A DNA stretch of 5,712 nucleotides from JBGSIZ01 sp041742255 (GCA_041742255.1 JBGSIZ010000160.1:1-5712); one strand, 5' to 3'; shown: positions 1 to 5,712, numbered from the stretch's first letter. The notes: generated from the sequence alone by a model not told the origin. Translations and numbers: made by a program.

Positions 1-164
1 AGGTCGAGCGCGGTTGCCAGTTCAGTCAGGGTCGCGCGTTCGGCGCGGGCGAGGTGTCCCAGAACCGTCAACGCCCGGTCGAGCGCCTGAAGCGTGGGCG
101 CGGTGCTGTCCACAAAGGCAGAGCGGGGCCGCCCTCGGGGGCGTTTGGCGGGTGCGTTGTCCAT
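1..164 (-). CDS. bhcR: IclR-family transcriptional regulator of the beta-hydroxyaspartate cycle, N-terminal part (cut by window edge)
   Basis: Reading the minus strand from the ATG at 164-162 gives 54 complete codons with no stop before the left edge. The protein begins MDNAPAKRPRGRPRS. From about residue 24 it continues TLQALDRALTVLGHLARAER and then ATLTELATALDL, the usual start of the IclR winged helix-turn-helix (a Q-x-L-x-R-A-x-x-V-L helix followed by the L-T-E-L-A helix). The ligand-binding domain lies outside the window. Residues 7-14 (KRPRGRPR) resemble an AT-hook. The gene is divergent from bhcA across 206 bp, as bhcR is in Paracoccus, where BhcR is a glyoxylate-responsive regulator of the bhc genes. 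The symbol rests on this synteny, since the N-terminus alone shows only IclR family membership. The start lacks a good ribosome binding site. An in-frame TTG at 197-195 is an alternative but would run into the predicted operator. Confidence 0.85.
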   Translation of the reverse strand, partial: MDNAPAKRPRGRPRSAFVDSTAPTLQALDRALTVLGHLARAERATLTELATALD

Positions 165-198
165 GGCCGTTGATACCGCGGATTGCTGCGCGCGCAAA

Positions 199-213
199 TG
201 AAAATAGTTTTCA
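199..213. promoter_or_regulatory. Predicted IclR-type operator (likely BhcR box 1)
   Basis: The sequence TGAAAATAGTTTTCA is a perfect inverted repeat, TGAAAA and TTTTCA around a 3-bp centre. It closely matches the known E. coli IclR operator pattern TGGAAATNATTTCCA in length, spacing and outer bases. It lies 35 bp upstream of the bhcR start, where it could overlap the bhcR promoter: a TATTTT -10-like hexamer reads on the minus strand at 206-201. That would suit autoregulation. BhcR is the obvious candidate ligand because it is the adjacent IclR gene. Binding is inferred, not shown. Confidence 0.6.
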
Positions 214-268
214 ATGCCGTTGCATACTGATCGGACTGAAAACTGATTTATGTATCTGCATCATGTGG

Positions 269-297
269 TTGACGTGTATTTTGTAGTTTTGAAAAAT
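269..297 (+). promoter_or_regulatory. Candidate sigma70-type promoter for bhcABCD
   Basis: TTGACG at 269-274 matches the -35 consensus at 5 of 6 bases. A 17-bp spacer then leads to AAAAAT at 292-297, which matches TATAAT at 4 of 6. Transcription would start near 303-306, leaving a leader of about 65 nt before bhcA. The -35 is convincing. The -10 lies in an A/T-rich run where several registers are possible. Confidence 0.45.
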
Positions 298-304
298 ATT
301 TTTG
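290..304. promoter_or_regulatory. Second, degenerate IclR-like box overlapping the bhcA -10 region
   Basis: TGAAAAATATTTTTG keeps the left arm TGAAAA exactly and 4 of 6 positions of the right arm TTTTCA, with the same 3-bp spacing as the box at 199-213. Its core, 292-303, is a perfect 12-bp palindrome (AAAAATATTTTT). It covers the candidate -10 hexamer at 292-297, so occupancy would be expected to block or reposition RNA polymerase. Part of the symmetry could arise simply from the A- and T-tracts, so support is weaker than for box 1. Confidence 0.35.
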
Positions 305-354
305 AAAAAATTGCAAAAATGGAGGCGGCGCGCGATAACGGTGCATCAACCCAC

Positions 355-363
355 GGAGGAGGG
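355..363 (+). promoter_or_regulatory. Ribosome binding site of bhcA
   Basis: GGAGGAGGG lies 7 nt before the ATG at 371 and is the strongest Shine-Dalgarno match in the window. It fixes the bhcA start at 371. The longer open frame beginning with TTG at 302 has no such site and would place coding sequence inside the promoter region. Confidence 0.85.
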
Positions 364-370
364 TGCCCCC

Positions 371-1561
371 ATGTCTGACCAGAACCCGGTTTTCATTCCC
401 GGCCCGACCAATATCCCTGACCGTTTGCGGCAGGCCATGAACATCCAGACCCGCGATCACCGCGCGCCGGATTTCGTGGACACCCTGTTGCCCGTGCTGG
501 AGGATACCAAGCGTGTGTTTGGCACCCGCGACGGTCGGATCATCACGTTCCCGGCCTCTGGCACAGGTGGTTGGGAGGCCGCGATTTCCAACACCTTGTG
601 CCCCGGCGATACCGTTCTGGTGGGCCGTTATGGCATGTTTTCGCACAAATGGATTGATATGTGCCAGCGGCATGGCCTGATCGTGCGGATTGTTGAGGCT
701 GCGTGGGGCGCGGGCGTTCCTGCTGCCGAGTTTGAGGACATTCTGACCGCCGACAAGGCCCATGCGATCAAAGCCGTTCTGGTCACCCACAATGAAACCG
801 CAACCGGGGTTCGGTCCGATATTGCCGCCGTCCGCGCTGCGATGGATGCCGCCAGCCACCCCGCCTTGATGTTGGTGGATTGCGTGTCCTCCCTCGCCTC
901 CATGCCGTTCGAAATGGACAAATGGGGTGTGGATATCGCCGTGTCCGGATCGCAGAAGGGGTTCATGTTGACCACGGGCATGGCCATTTGCGCCGTATCG
1001 CCCAAGGCGCTGGCGGCCATGGAAACCGCCAAGCTTCCCAGAACATTCTTTAGTTTCAAGGACATGCTGACGATGAATGTCACCGGTGGGTTTCCCTATA
1101 CCCCGCCGCTGCAATTGATTTACGGGATGCGCGAGAGCCTGAACATGCTGTTCGCCGAAGGGTTGGACAACGTCTATGCCCGGCACACCCGGTTGGCCAC
1201 AGGCGTGCGCAAGGCGGTGGATGCCTGGGGTCTGACGCTGGTGGCGCAGGCCCCCGACCTGTATTCCGAAACGGTGAGCGCGATTTATGTCCCCAAGGGG
1301 TTCGACAGCGACGCCCTGACCAATCATCTGTTCCATGCCTACGGCGTGTCGTTCGGCGTTGGACTGGGCGAGATGAAGGGCCGCGCGTTCCGCATTGGCC
1401 ATTTGGGGATGCTGACCGACGTTATGGTTCTGTCAGGGTTGGGCGCGATTGAAATGGGCATGGCCGATCTGGGATATCCGATCCGGCTGGGGTCCGGAGT
1501 TGCCGCCGCCCAAGAGCATTTCCGCACAACGCGGGCACAAATGATGGCGGATGCAGCATGA
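371..1561 (+). CDS. bhcA: L-aspartate--glyoxylate aminotransferase (BHAC enzyme BhcA)
   Basis: This 396-residue PLP enzyme of the class V (serine/alanine-glyoxylate) aminotransferase family is full length for the family. The N-terminus FIPGPTNIPDRLRQAMN is the family's substrate-entry segment. SGTG at residues 63-66 binds the cofactor phosphate. Asp170 (in LVDCVSS) should pair with the pyridine nitrogen, and Lys196 in SGSQKG is the Schiff-base lysine. Arg341 in FRIGHLG should hold the substrate carboxylate. In the beta-hydroxyaspartate cycle the enzyme converts glyoxylate and L-aspartate to glycine and oxaloacetate; it is cytoplasmic. On sequence alone it would be annotated as serine- or alanine-glyoxylate aminotransferase. 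The aspartate specificity is inferred from its place as first gene of bhcABCD, next to an IclR regulator. Its stop overlaps the bhcB start (ATGA, 1558-1561), indicating translational coupling. Confidence 0.93.
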   Translation: MSDQNPVFIPGPTNIPDRLRQAMNIQTRDHRAPDFVDTLLPVLEDTKRVFGTRDGRIITFPASGTGGWEAAISNTLCPGDTVLVGRYGMFSHKWIDMCQRHGLIVRIVEAAWGAGVPAAEFEDILTADKAHAIKAVLVTHNETATGVRSDIAAVRAAMDAASHPALMLVDCVSSLASMPFEMDKWGVDIAVSGSQKGFMLTTGMAICAVSPKALAAMETAKLPRTFFSFKDMLTMNVTGGFPYTPPLQLIYGMRESLNMLFAEGLDNVYARHTRLATGVRKAVDAWGLTLVAQAPDLYSETVSAIYVPKGFDSDALTNHLFHAYGVSFGVGLGEMKGRAFRIGHLGMLTDVMVLSGLGAIEMGMADLGYPIRLGSGVAAAQEHFRTTRAQMMADAA

Positions 1562-2520
1562 CATCTGTTCATTTTCCAACCTTCGCGGATGTGATCGCCG
1601 CCCATGACCGGATCGCCCCCTATATCCACCGGACGCCCATCCTGACGTCGTCGTTCCTGAACGACCTCACCGGGGCGGAGTTGTTTTTCAAGTGTGAGAA
1701 TTTCCAGAAGGCGGGCGCGTTCAAGGTGCGCGGTGCGTGCAATGCCGTGTTCGGGTTGCCGGAGGATAAATTGGCCAAAGGTGTGGCCACTCATTCGAGC
1801 GGCAATCACGCCTTGTCCTTGTCCTATGCCGCTGGCCGGCGCGGTATCCCCTGCACGGTTGTGATGCCCCGCACCGCCCCTGAGGCCAAGAAAGCCGCCG
1901 TGCGCGGTTACGGTGGGCGGATCGTGGAATGTGAACCCTCCACCACCAGCCGCGAGGCCGTTTTTGCCGATGTCGTGGCCGAAACAGGCGCGGAATTCGT
2001 CCATCCCTACAATGACTTGCGGGTCATCACCGGGCAGGCGACCTGTAGCCGCGAATTGTTGGACCAAGTGGATGGGTTGCAGGCCGTTGTGGCCCCGATT
2101 GGGGGCGGCGGGATGATTTCGGGCACCTGTCTGACCGTGTCGTCCATCGCCCCGGATGTGCAGATTTACGCCGCCGAACCCGAACAGGCCGACGATGCCT
2201 ATCGCAGTTTCAAGGCCGGACATATCATCGCTGACGACGCCCCGGTGACCGTGGCGGATGGGTTGAAGGTGCCGTTGAAGGAAAACACATGGCATTATGT
2301 GTCCAACCACGTCACCGACATTCTGACCGCGAGTGAACAAGAGATCATCGACGCCATGCGTCTTACGTGGGCGCGGATGAAGATTGTCATCGAACCAAGC
2401 TGTGCCGTGCCGTTGGCCACCATCCTGAGAAACCCGGAGGTGTTCCGGGGAAAGCGCGTGGGCGTGGTGATTACGGGCGGCAACGTCGATCTGGATAAAT
2501 TGCCCTGGATGATGGGCTGA
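1558..2520 (+). CDS. bhcB: Beta-hydroxyaspartate dehydratase (BHAC enzyme BhcB)
   Basis: This 320-residue fold-type-II PLP enzyme resembles serine racemase and threonine dehydratase but has no C-terminal ACT domain. Lys56 in QKAGAFKVRG is the Schiff-base lysine, and SSGNH at residues 80-84 provides the catalytic serine region. The phosphate-binding glycine loop is G182-G185. E207, A211 and D213 in EPEQADDAYRS match the divalent-cation site of serine racemase (E-x3-A-x-D). TGGN at 306-309 closes the active site. In the cycle it removes water from beta-hydroxyaspartate to give iminosuccinate, the substrate of BhcD. The specific substrate is inferred from synteny; the generic alternative is threonine/serine dehydratase. 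The ATG is embedded in the bhcA stop. A weak GGCGG at 1546-1550 precedes it, so translation probably depends on coupling to bhcA. Confidence 0.92.
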   Translation: MTSVHFPTFADVIAAHDRIAPYIHRTPILTSSFLNDLTGAELFFKCENFQKAGAFKVRGACNAVFGLPEDKLAKGVATHSSGNHALSLSYAAGRRGIPCTVVMPRTAPEAKKAAVRGYGGRIVECEPSTTSREAVFADVVAETGAEFVHPYNDLRVITGQATCSRELLDQVDGLQAVVAPIGGGGMISGTCLTVSSIAPDVQIYAAEPEQADDAYRSFKAGHIIADDAPVTVADGLKVPLKENTWHYVSNHVTDILTASEQEIIDAMRLTWARMKIVIEPSCAVPLATILRNPEVFRGKRVGVVITGGNVDLDKLPWMMG

Positions 2521-2531
2521 GGGAGAGAACC

Positions 2532-3695
2532 ATGAACAAGCAGACCACCTTTGACGGATATGACGTGGGCTATGACATTCCTGCCATTCCGGGCATGGAC
2601 GAGGCCGATATCCAGACCCCCTGTCTGGTCCTCGATCTGGATGCATTAGAGCGCAATATCAAGAAGATGGGCGATTTTGCAAAGTCCGCGGGTGTCCGTC
2701 ACCGGGTCCACGGCAAAATGCACAAATCTGTTGATGTGGCCCTTTTGCAGGAAACCCTGGGCGGGTCGTGCGGCGTGTGTTGCCAGAAGGTGAGCGAGGC
2801 CGAAGTGTTCGCGCGCGGCGGGATCAAGGACGTGCTGGTCAGCAATCAGGTCCGTCATCCTGCCAAGATTGACCGCCTTGCCCGTTTGCCCGAACTTGGT
2901 GCCCGGACGATCTGCTGTGTGGACGATCTGGCCAATGTCGCCGACCTGTCCGAGGCCGCCGTGCGCCATGGCACCACCATCGAATGTCTGGTCGAGATTG
3001 ACTGTGGCGCGGGCCGTTGTGGCGTCACCACCACCCCCGCCGTTGTCGAGATTGCCACGGCGATTGACGCCGCTCCTGGTCTCAAGTTTGCGGGCATCCA
3101 AGCCTATCAGGGTGCGATGCAGCATCTGGACAGCTATGACGATCGCAAGGCAAAAATTGCCGTCGCGGTGGCCATGGTCAAGGACGCGGTGGACACGTTG
3201 GCCGCTGCCGGACTGCCTTGTGACATTGTTGGCGGGGGCGGCACGGGGTCCTATTACTTTGAGGGAACGTCAGGCGTTTACAATGAGTTGCAGTGCGGAA
3301 GTTATGCATTCATGGACGCCGATTATGGCCGTATCCGTGACAAGGATGGCAACCGCATCGACCAAGGCGAGTGGGAGAACGCCCTGTTCATCCTGACCAG
3401 CGTCATGAGCCATGCCAAGGCCGACAAAGCGATTGTGGATGCCGGATTGAAGGCCCAATCCGTGGACAGCGGCCTGCCCGTGGTGTTTGGCCGGACCGAT
3501 GTCACCTATGTCAAATGTTCCGATGAACATGGCGTTGTGGCCGACCCCGACGGCGTGTTGAAGGTGAATGACAAACTGCGGCTGGTTCCCGGTCACTGTG
3601 ATCCGACCTGCAACGTTCATGACTGGTATGTCGGTGTGCGCGGCGGCAAGGTCGAGGTGGTCTGGCCCGTGTCCGCCCGTGGCAAGGCCTACTGA
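2532..3695 (+). CDS. bhcC: Beta-hydroxyaspartate aldolase (BHAC enzyme BhcC)
   Basis: This 387-residue fold-type-III PLP enzyme belongs to the D-threonine aldolase/D-serine dehydratase-like (DSD1) family, with an alanine-racemase-like barrel followed by a C-terminal beta domain. TPCLVLDLDALERNI (residues 29-43) is the typical entry strand. Lys62 in HGKMHKS is the predicted PLP lysine. GGGGTGS at 234-240 is the phosphate-binding loop. H355 and D357 in PGHCDPTCN correspond to the metal-binding His-x-Asp of D-threonine aldolases, so a divalent cation is probably required. In the cycle it joins glycine and glyoxylate to make beta-hydroxyaspartate. A GGGAGAG ribosome site at 2521-2527 sits 4 nt before the ATG, within the 11-nt gap after bhcB. 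Without its neighbours it would be called a D-threonine aldolase-like protein. Confidence 0.92.
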   Translation: MNKQTTFDGYDVGYDIPAIPGMDEADIQTPCLVLDLDALERNIKKMGDFAKSAGVRHRVHGKMHKSVDVALLQETLGGSCGVCCQKVSEAEVFARGGIKDVLVSNQVRHPAKIDRLARLPELGARTICCVDDLANVADLSEAAVRHGTTIECLVEIDCGAGRCGVTTTPAVVEIATAIDAAPGLKFAGIQAYQGAMQHLDSYDDRKAKIAVAVAMVKDAVDTLAAAGLPCDIVGGGGTGSYYFEGTSGVYNELQCGSYAFMDADYGRIRDKDGNRIDQGEWENALFILTSVMSHAKADKAIVDAGLKAQSVDSGLPVVFGRTDVTYVKCSDEHGVVADPDGVLKVNDKLRLVPGHCDPTCNVHDWYVGVRGGKVEVVWPVSARGKAY

Positions 3696-4669
3696 TGCCC
3701 GAAATCCTGATCGTATCCGAGGCCGCCTGTGAAGCGACAGTGACCGCAGACGTTGCGTTTGCCGCCGTGGAACAGGTGTTTGCCGCCATGGCCAAGGGCG
3801 AGGCCCGGAATTTTCCGGTCATCCGCGAGGCGTTGGGCTATGCCGATGCGTTATACGGGTTCAAGTCCGGGTTTGACCGGGTTGGCCCCGCATTGGGCGT
3901 CAAATCCGGTGGGTTCTGGCCGGGCAACGCTGCCAAGGGGTTGACCAACCATCAGTCCACGATTTTCCTGTTTGATCCGGAAACCGGGCAATTACAGGCA
4001 CTTGTGGGCGGAAATTTCCTGACGGCGATCCGGACGGCGGCCGCGTCGGCGGTGTCGATCGCCCATTTGGCCCGACCGGACGCAGAGGTGATCGGGATGG
4101 TCGGGGCCGGGCATCAATCGGCGTTCCAACTGCGCGCCGCCCTTGCCCAGCGTTCGTTTCGGAAGGTTGTGGCATGGAATCCTCATCCTGACATGTTGCC
4201 CCGGTTGGCCGAGGTGGCGAATATCGCCGGCGTGCAGTTTGAGGCCGTGGAGCGGGAAGACCTGGGCGCGCAGGCCGATGTCATCATCACCATCACCAGC
4301 GCGTTCGAGCCGTTGATGATGCGCGACTGGATCAAGCCGGGCACCCATTTGGCCTGTATGGGGACGGATACCAAGGGAAAACAAGAGGTTGACCCGGCTT
4401 TGGTGGCCGCCGCCACCGTGTTCACCGACGAGGTTGCCCAATCCGTGACCATTGGCGAGGCCCAGCATGCCGTGGCTGCCGGATTGATCGCGGCAGGCGA
4501 CATTACCCCGCTTGGCGCGGTGATCAACGGCACCCATGCGGGGCGCACAAGTGCTGAGGAAATAACGATATTTGACGGAACTGGCGTTGGATTGCAGGAT
4601 CTGGCGGTGGCCGCTGTCGCTGCGCGTGTGGCCCGCGACCGAGGGCTGGCGCAGGTGATCACGCTGTAA
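3695..4669 (+). CDS. bhcD: Iminosuccinate reductase (BHAC enzyme BhcD)
   Basis: This 324-residue protein belongs to the ornithine cyclodeaminase/mu-crystallin family and is full length. The N-terminal half has the substrate-domain marks GVKSGG (Lys70) and TAIRTAAAS (Arg113). The Rossmann dinucleotide loop is VGAGHQSA at residues 136-143. The C-terminal GVGLQDLAVA carries Asp302 of the family's conserved G-x-x-x-Q-D motif. In the cycle it reduces iminosuccinate with NAD(P)H (NADH in the characterised enzyme) to L-aspartate, the amino donor for BhcA. Coenzyme preference was not judged here. Its ATG shares one base with the bhcC stop (TGATG, 3693-3697), and AAGG at 3684-3687 can serve as ribosome site. 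Automated annotation would likely say ornithine cyclodeaminase. The reductase role comes from the bhcABCD context and the known BhcD enzyme. Confidence 0.92.
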   Translation: MPEILIVSEAACEATVTADVAFAAVEQVFAAMAKGEARNFPVIREALGYADALYGFKSGFDRVGPALGVKSGGFWPGNAAKGLTNHQSTIFLFDPETGQLQALVGGNFLTAIRTAAASAVSIAHLARPDAEVIGMVGAGHQSAFQLRAALAQRSFRKVVAWNPHPDMLPRLAEVANIAGVQFEAVEREDLGAQADVIITITSAFEPLMMRDWIKPGTHLACMGTDTKGKQEVDPALVAAATVFTDEVAQSVTIGEAQHAVAAGLIAAGDITPLGAVINGTHAGRTSAEEITIFDGTGVGLQDLAVAAVAARVARDRGLAQVITL

Positions 4670-4727
4670 CCTGCTGGACCTTTTGCGCGTGTTCTGGCCA
4701 TTTGGGAGAACAGCCCAGGAGGCGGAC
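4670..4727 (+). promoter_or_regulatory. bhcD-ade spacer with ade ribosome binding site
   Basis: This 58-nt spacer contains AGGAGG at 4717-4722, 5 nt before the ade ATG at 4728, a strong ribosome site that fixes that start. The only inverted repeat seen is GTTCT/AGAAC (4691-4695 and 4707-4711), a 5-bp stem with an 11-nt loop and no T-run after it, which is not a credible intrinsic terminator. No clear -35/-10 pair was found. Read-through from bhcABCD into ade is therefore plausible but unproven. Confidence 0.6.
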
Positions 4728-5712
4728 ATGGCAGATTTGGAAACACGCATTGCGCAGGGCCGGGGGGATTCCCCGGCGGATGTGGTGTTGCGCGGCGGCA
4801 CCGTTTTTGACGTAATCACGGGCGACCTAATCCCGGGGGATGTCGCCCTGTGTGGCGACATCATCGTGGGGATCGGTGCCGATTATCAAGGCCGCAAGGT
4901 TGTGGATGTGTCCGGTCTGATCCTTGTTCCCGGGTTTATCGACACGCACCTGCATATCGAATCGAGTTTAATAACCCCTTACGAATTTGACCGTTGCGTG
5001 ACCCCGCGCGGTGTCACCACCTGTATTTGTGACCCCCACGAGATTACCAATGTGTTGGGCTTGCCGGGGATTTCGTATTTTCTGGAGGCTGCGACCCGGA
5101 CCCTGATGGATATCCGGGTGAACCTGTCGTCGTGCGTGCCCTCGACCGATATGGAGACGTCCGGCGCCCGGATCGAGGCCGCCGATCTGGCCCCGCTGCG
5201 CGCCCATCCCAAGGTGGTGGGATTGGCAGAAGTCATGAATTATCCGGGGGTTATCCACCGTGATCCCGGCATCATGGCCAAGCTGCGGTTGTTTGAGGGC
5301 GCCCATATCGACGGCCACGCCCCGATGCTGTCGGGGCGCGACCTGAACGCCTATGTCGCGGGTGGTATACGCACCGAACATGAGGCAACGACCGCCGCAG
5401 AGGCCCGCGAAAAACTGCAAAAAGGGATGCGCGTTCTGATCCGAGAAGGGTCCGTGTCCAAGGATCTGGATGCGCTGCTGCCGCTGCTGACCGAGGCCAC
5501 GAGCGCCTATATGTGCCTGTGCACCGATGACCGGAACCCACTGGATATAGGGGAGCATGGGCATCTGGACTACATGATACGGCATGGAATTGCGGCGGGC
5601 GTGTCGCCACTCGCGATGTATCGCGCGGCGAGCCTGTCCGCGGCAGAGGCGTTCGGGTTCAAGGACCGGGGCCAGATCGCGCCGGGCAAGCGCGCCGATA
5701 TCGTGGCCATCG
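4728..5712 (+). CDS. ade: Adenine deaminase, N-terminal part (cut by window edge)
   Basis: The open frame runs 328 codons from the ATG to the right edge without a stop; family members are usually about 570-600 residues. It is an amidohydrolase of the COG1001 adenine deaminase type, which hydrolyses adenine to hypoxanthine and ammonia. After an N-terminal beta domain with LRGGTVFDVITGD (residues 21-33) come the metal-binding D72-x-H74-x-H76 in GFIDTHLHIES, then DPHE at 102-105. Glu168 follows in AEVMNYPGV, His197 in DGHAP, His218 in TEHE, and Asp267-Asp268 in CTDDRNP, all characteristic of Ade. Near residues 318-326, GQIAPGKRADIVAI is the usual return to the beta domain. The gene follows bhcD in the same direction after 58 bp. 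It may contribute to purine use, whose downstream breakdown can yield glyoxylate, but that link is inferred. Confidence 0.9.
   Translation, partial: MADLETRIAQGRGDSPADVVLRGGTVFDVITGDLIPGDVALCGDIIVGIGADYQGRKVVDVSGLILVPGFIDTHLHIESSLITPYEFDRCVTPRGVTTCICDPHEITNVLGLPGISYFLEAATRTLMDIRVNLSSCVPSTDMETSGARIEAADLAPLRAHPKVVGLAEVMNYPGVIHRDPGIMAKLRLFEGAHIDGHAPMLSGRDLNAYVAGGIRTEHEATTAAEAREKLQKGMRVLIREGSVSKDLDALLPLLTEATSAYMCLCTDDRNPLDIGEHGHLDYMIRHGIAAGVSPLAMYRAASLSAAEAFGFKDRGQIAPGKRADIVAI

Larger units (their letters stand above)
165..370. promoter_or_regulatory. Divergent bhcR-bhcA intergenic control region
   Basis: This 206-bp gap between the two divergent starts is visibly AT-rich between about 199 and 320, while the flanking genes are GC-rich. 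It holds a perfect spaced palindrome (199-213), a half-site (237-242), a second near-palindrome (290-304), a candidate promoter for bhcA (269-297) and the bhcA leader. TGAAAA begins at 199, 237, 290 and 303. No tRNA, riboswitch-like fold or believable coding sequence was recognised. Both bhcR and the bhcABCD operon are presumably controlled from here; this is inferred from the arrangement. Confidence 0.8.

Noticed and set aside
226..246. Three ACTGA direct repeats (226, 235, 242)
   Set aside because: They are five bases long with irregular 9- and 7-bp steps. They are easily explained by chance and partly overlap the TGAAAA half-site.
14..286. Plus-strand open frame of 90 codons
   Set aside because: It lies opposite the bhcR coding sequence and runs across the intergenic region. 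The translated protein is low-complexity and resembles no family.
302..370. 23-codon N-terminal extension of bhcA from a TTG at 302
   Set aside because: There is a strong GGAGGAGGG ribosome site before the ATG at 371. The extension (MKKLQKWRRR...) overlaps the promoter A-tracts and is not typical of the aminotransferase family.
248..1402. Long minus-strand open frame (384 codons) antisense to bhcA
   Set aside because: It is a shadow of the bhcA reading frame in GC-rich DNA. It has no domain signature, would extend into the divergent promoter, and bhcA on the other strand has full catalytic motifs.
1339..2646. Long minus-strand open frame (435 codons) antisense to bhcB
   Set aside because: It spans the ends of bhcA and bhcC and all of bhcB, and its composition (many His, Gly, Arg) is typical of antisense shadows.
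4691..4711. Inverted repeat GTTCT/AGAAC after bhcD considered as a transcription terminator
   Set aside because: The stem is only 5 bp with an 11-nt loop and no following T-run.
3992..4864. Minus-strand open frame (290 codons) across the end of bhcD and the start of ade
   Set aside because: Both sense-strand genes have conserved motifs throughout. The antisense product matches no recognisable family.
4968..5585. Minus-strand open frame (205 codons) antisense to ade
   Set aside because: The plus-strand frame is open to the window edge with all amidohydrolase motifs, so the antisense frame is a shadow.

Overview
The window is GC-rich and densely coded. It looks like chromosomal DNA from an alphaproteobacterium, most likely the Rhodobacteraceae (Paracoccus/roseobacter type). 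That placement is inferred from gene content, gene order and codon style, since no phylogenetic marker is present. It carries a complete beta-hydroxyaspartate cycle (BHAC) cluster with its divergent regulator, followed by the start of an adenine deaminase gene.

Layout: positions 1-164 (minus strand) hold the N-terminal end of an IclR-family regulator, bhcR, which runs off the left edge. Positions 165-370 are a 206-bp AT-rich divergent promoter region. It contains a clean 15-bp IclR-type palindrome (199-213), a second degenerate one (290-304), a half-site (237-242) and a plausible sigma70 promoter. Positions 371-4669 are four tightly packed plus-strand genes. bhcA is aspartate-glyoxylate aminotransferase (PLP class V), and bhcB is beta-hydroxyaspartate dehydratase (PLP fold type II). 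bhcC is beta-hydroxyaspartate aldolase (PLP fold type III, D-threonine-aldolase-like), and bhcD is iminosuccinate reductase (ornithine cyclodeaminase/mu-crystallin fold). After a 58-bp gap without a clear terminator, positions 4728-5712 hold the first 328 codons of a COG1001-type adenine deaminase, which runs off the right edge.

How the genes work together (established for the family in Paracoccus, assigned here by homology and synteny): BhcA transfers the amino group of L-aspartate to glyoxylate, giving glycine and oxaloacetate. BhcC condenses glycine with a second glyoxylate to beta-hydroxyaspartate. BhcB dehydrates this to iminosuccinate, and BhcD reduces the imine with NAD(P)H to regenerate L-aspartate. 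The net result is two glyoxylate converted to one oxaloacetate without carbon loss. BhcR is expected to sense glyoxylate and control the divergent promoter.

The system itself is known. The points most worth following up are the operator architecture, the AT-hook-like N-terminus of the regulator, and the adenine deaminase placed directly downstream. No RNA genes, mobile elements, CRISPR arrays or long repeats were seen, and no stretch longer than 300 bases lacks a gene.
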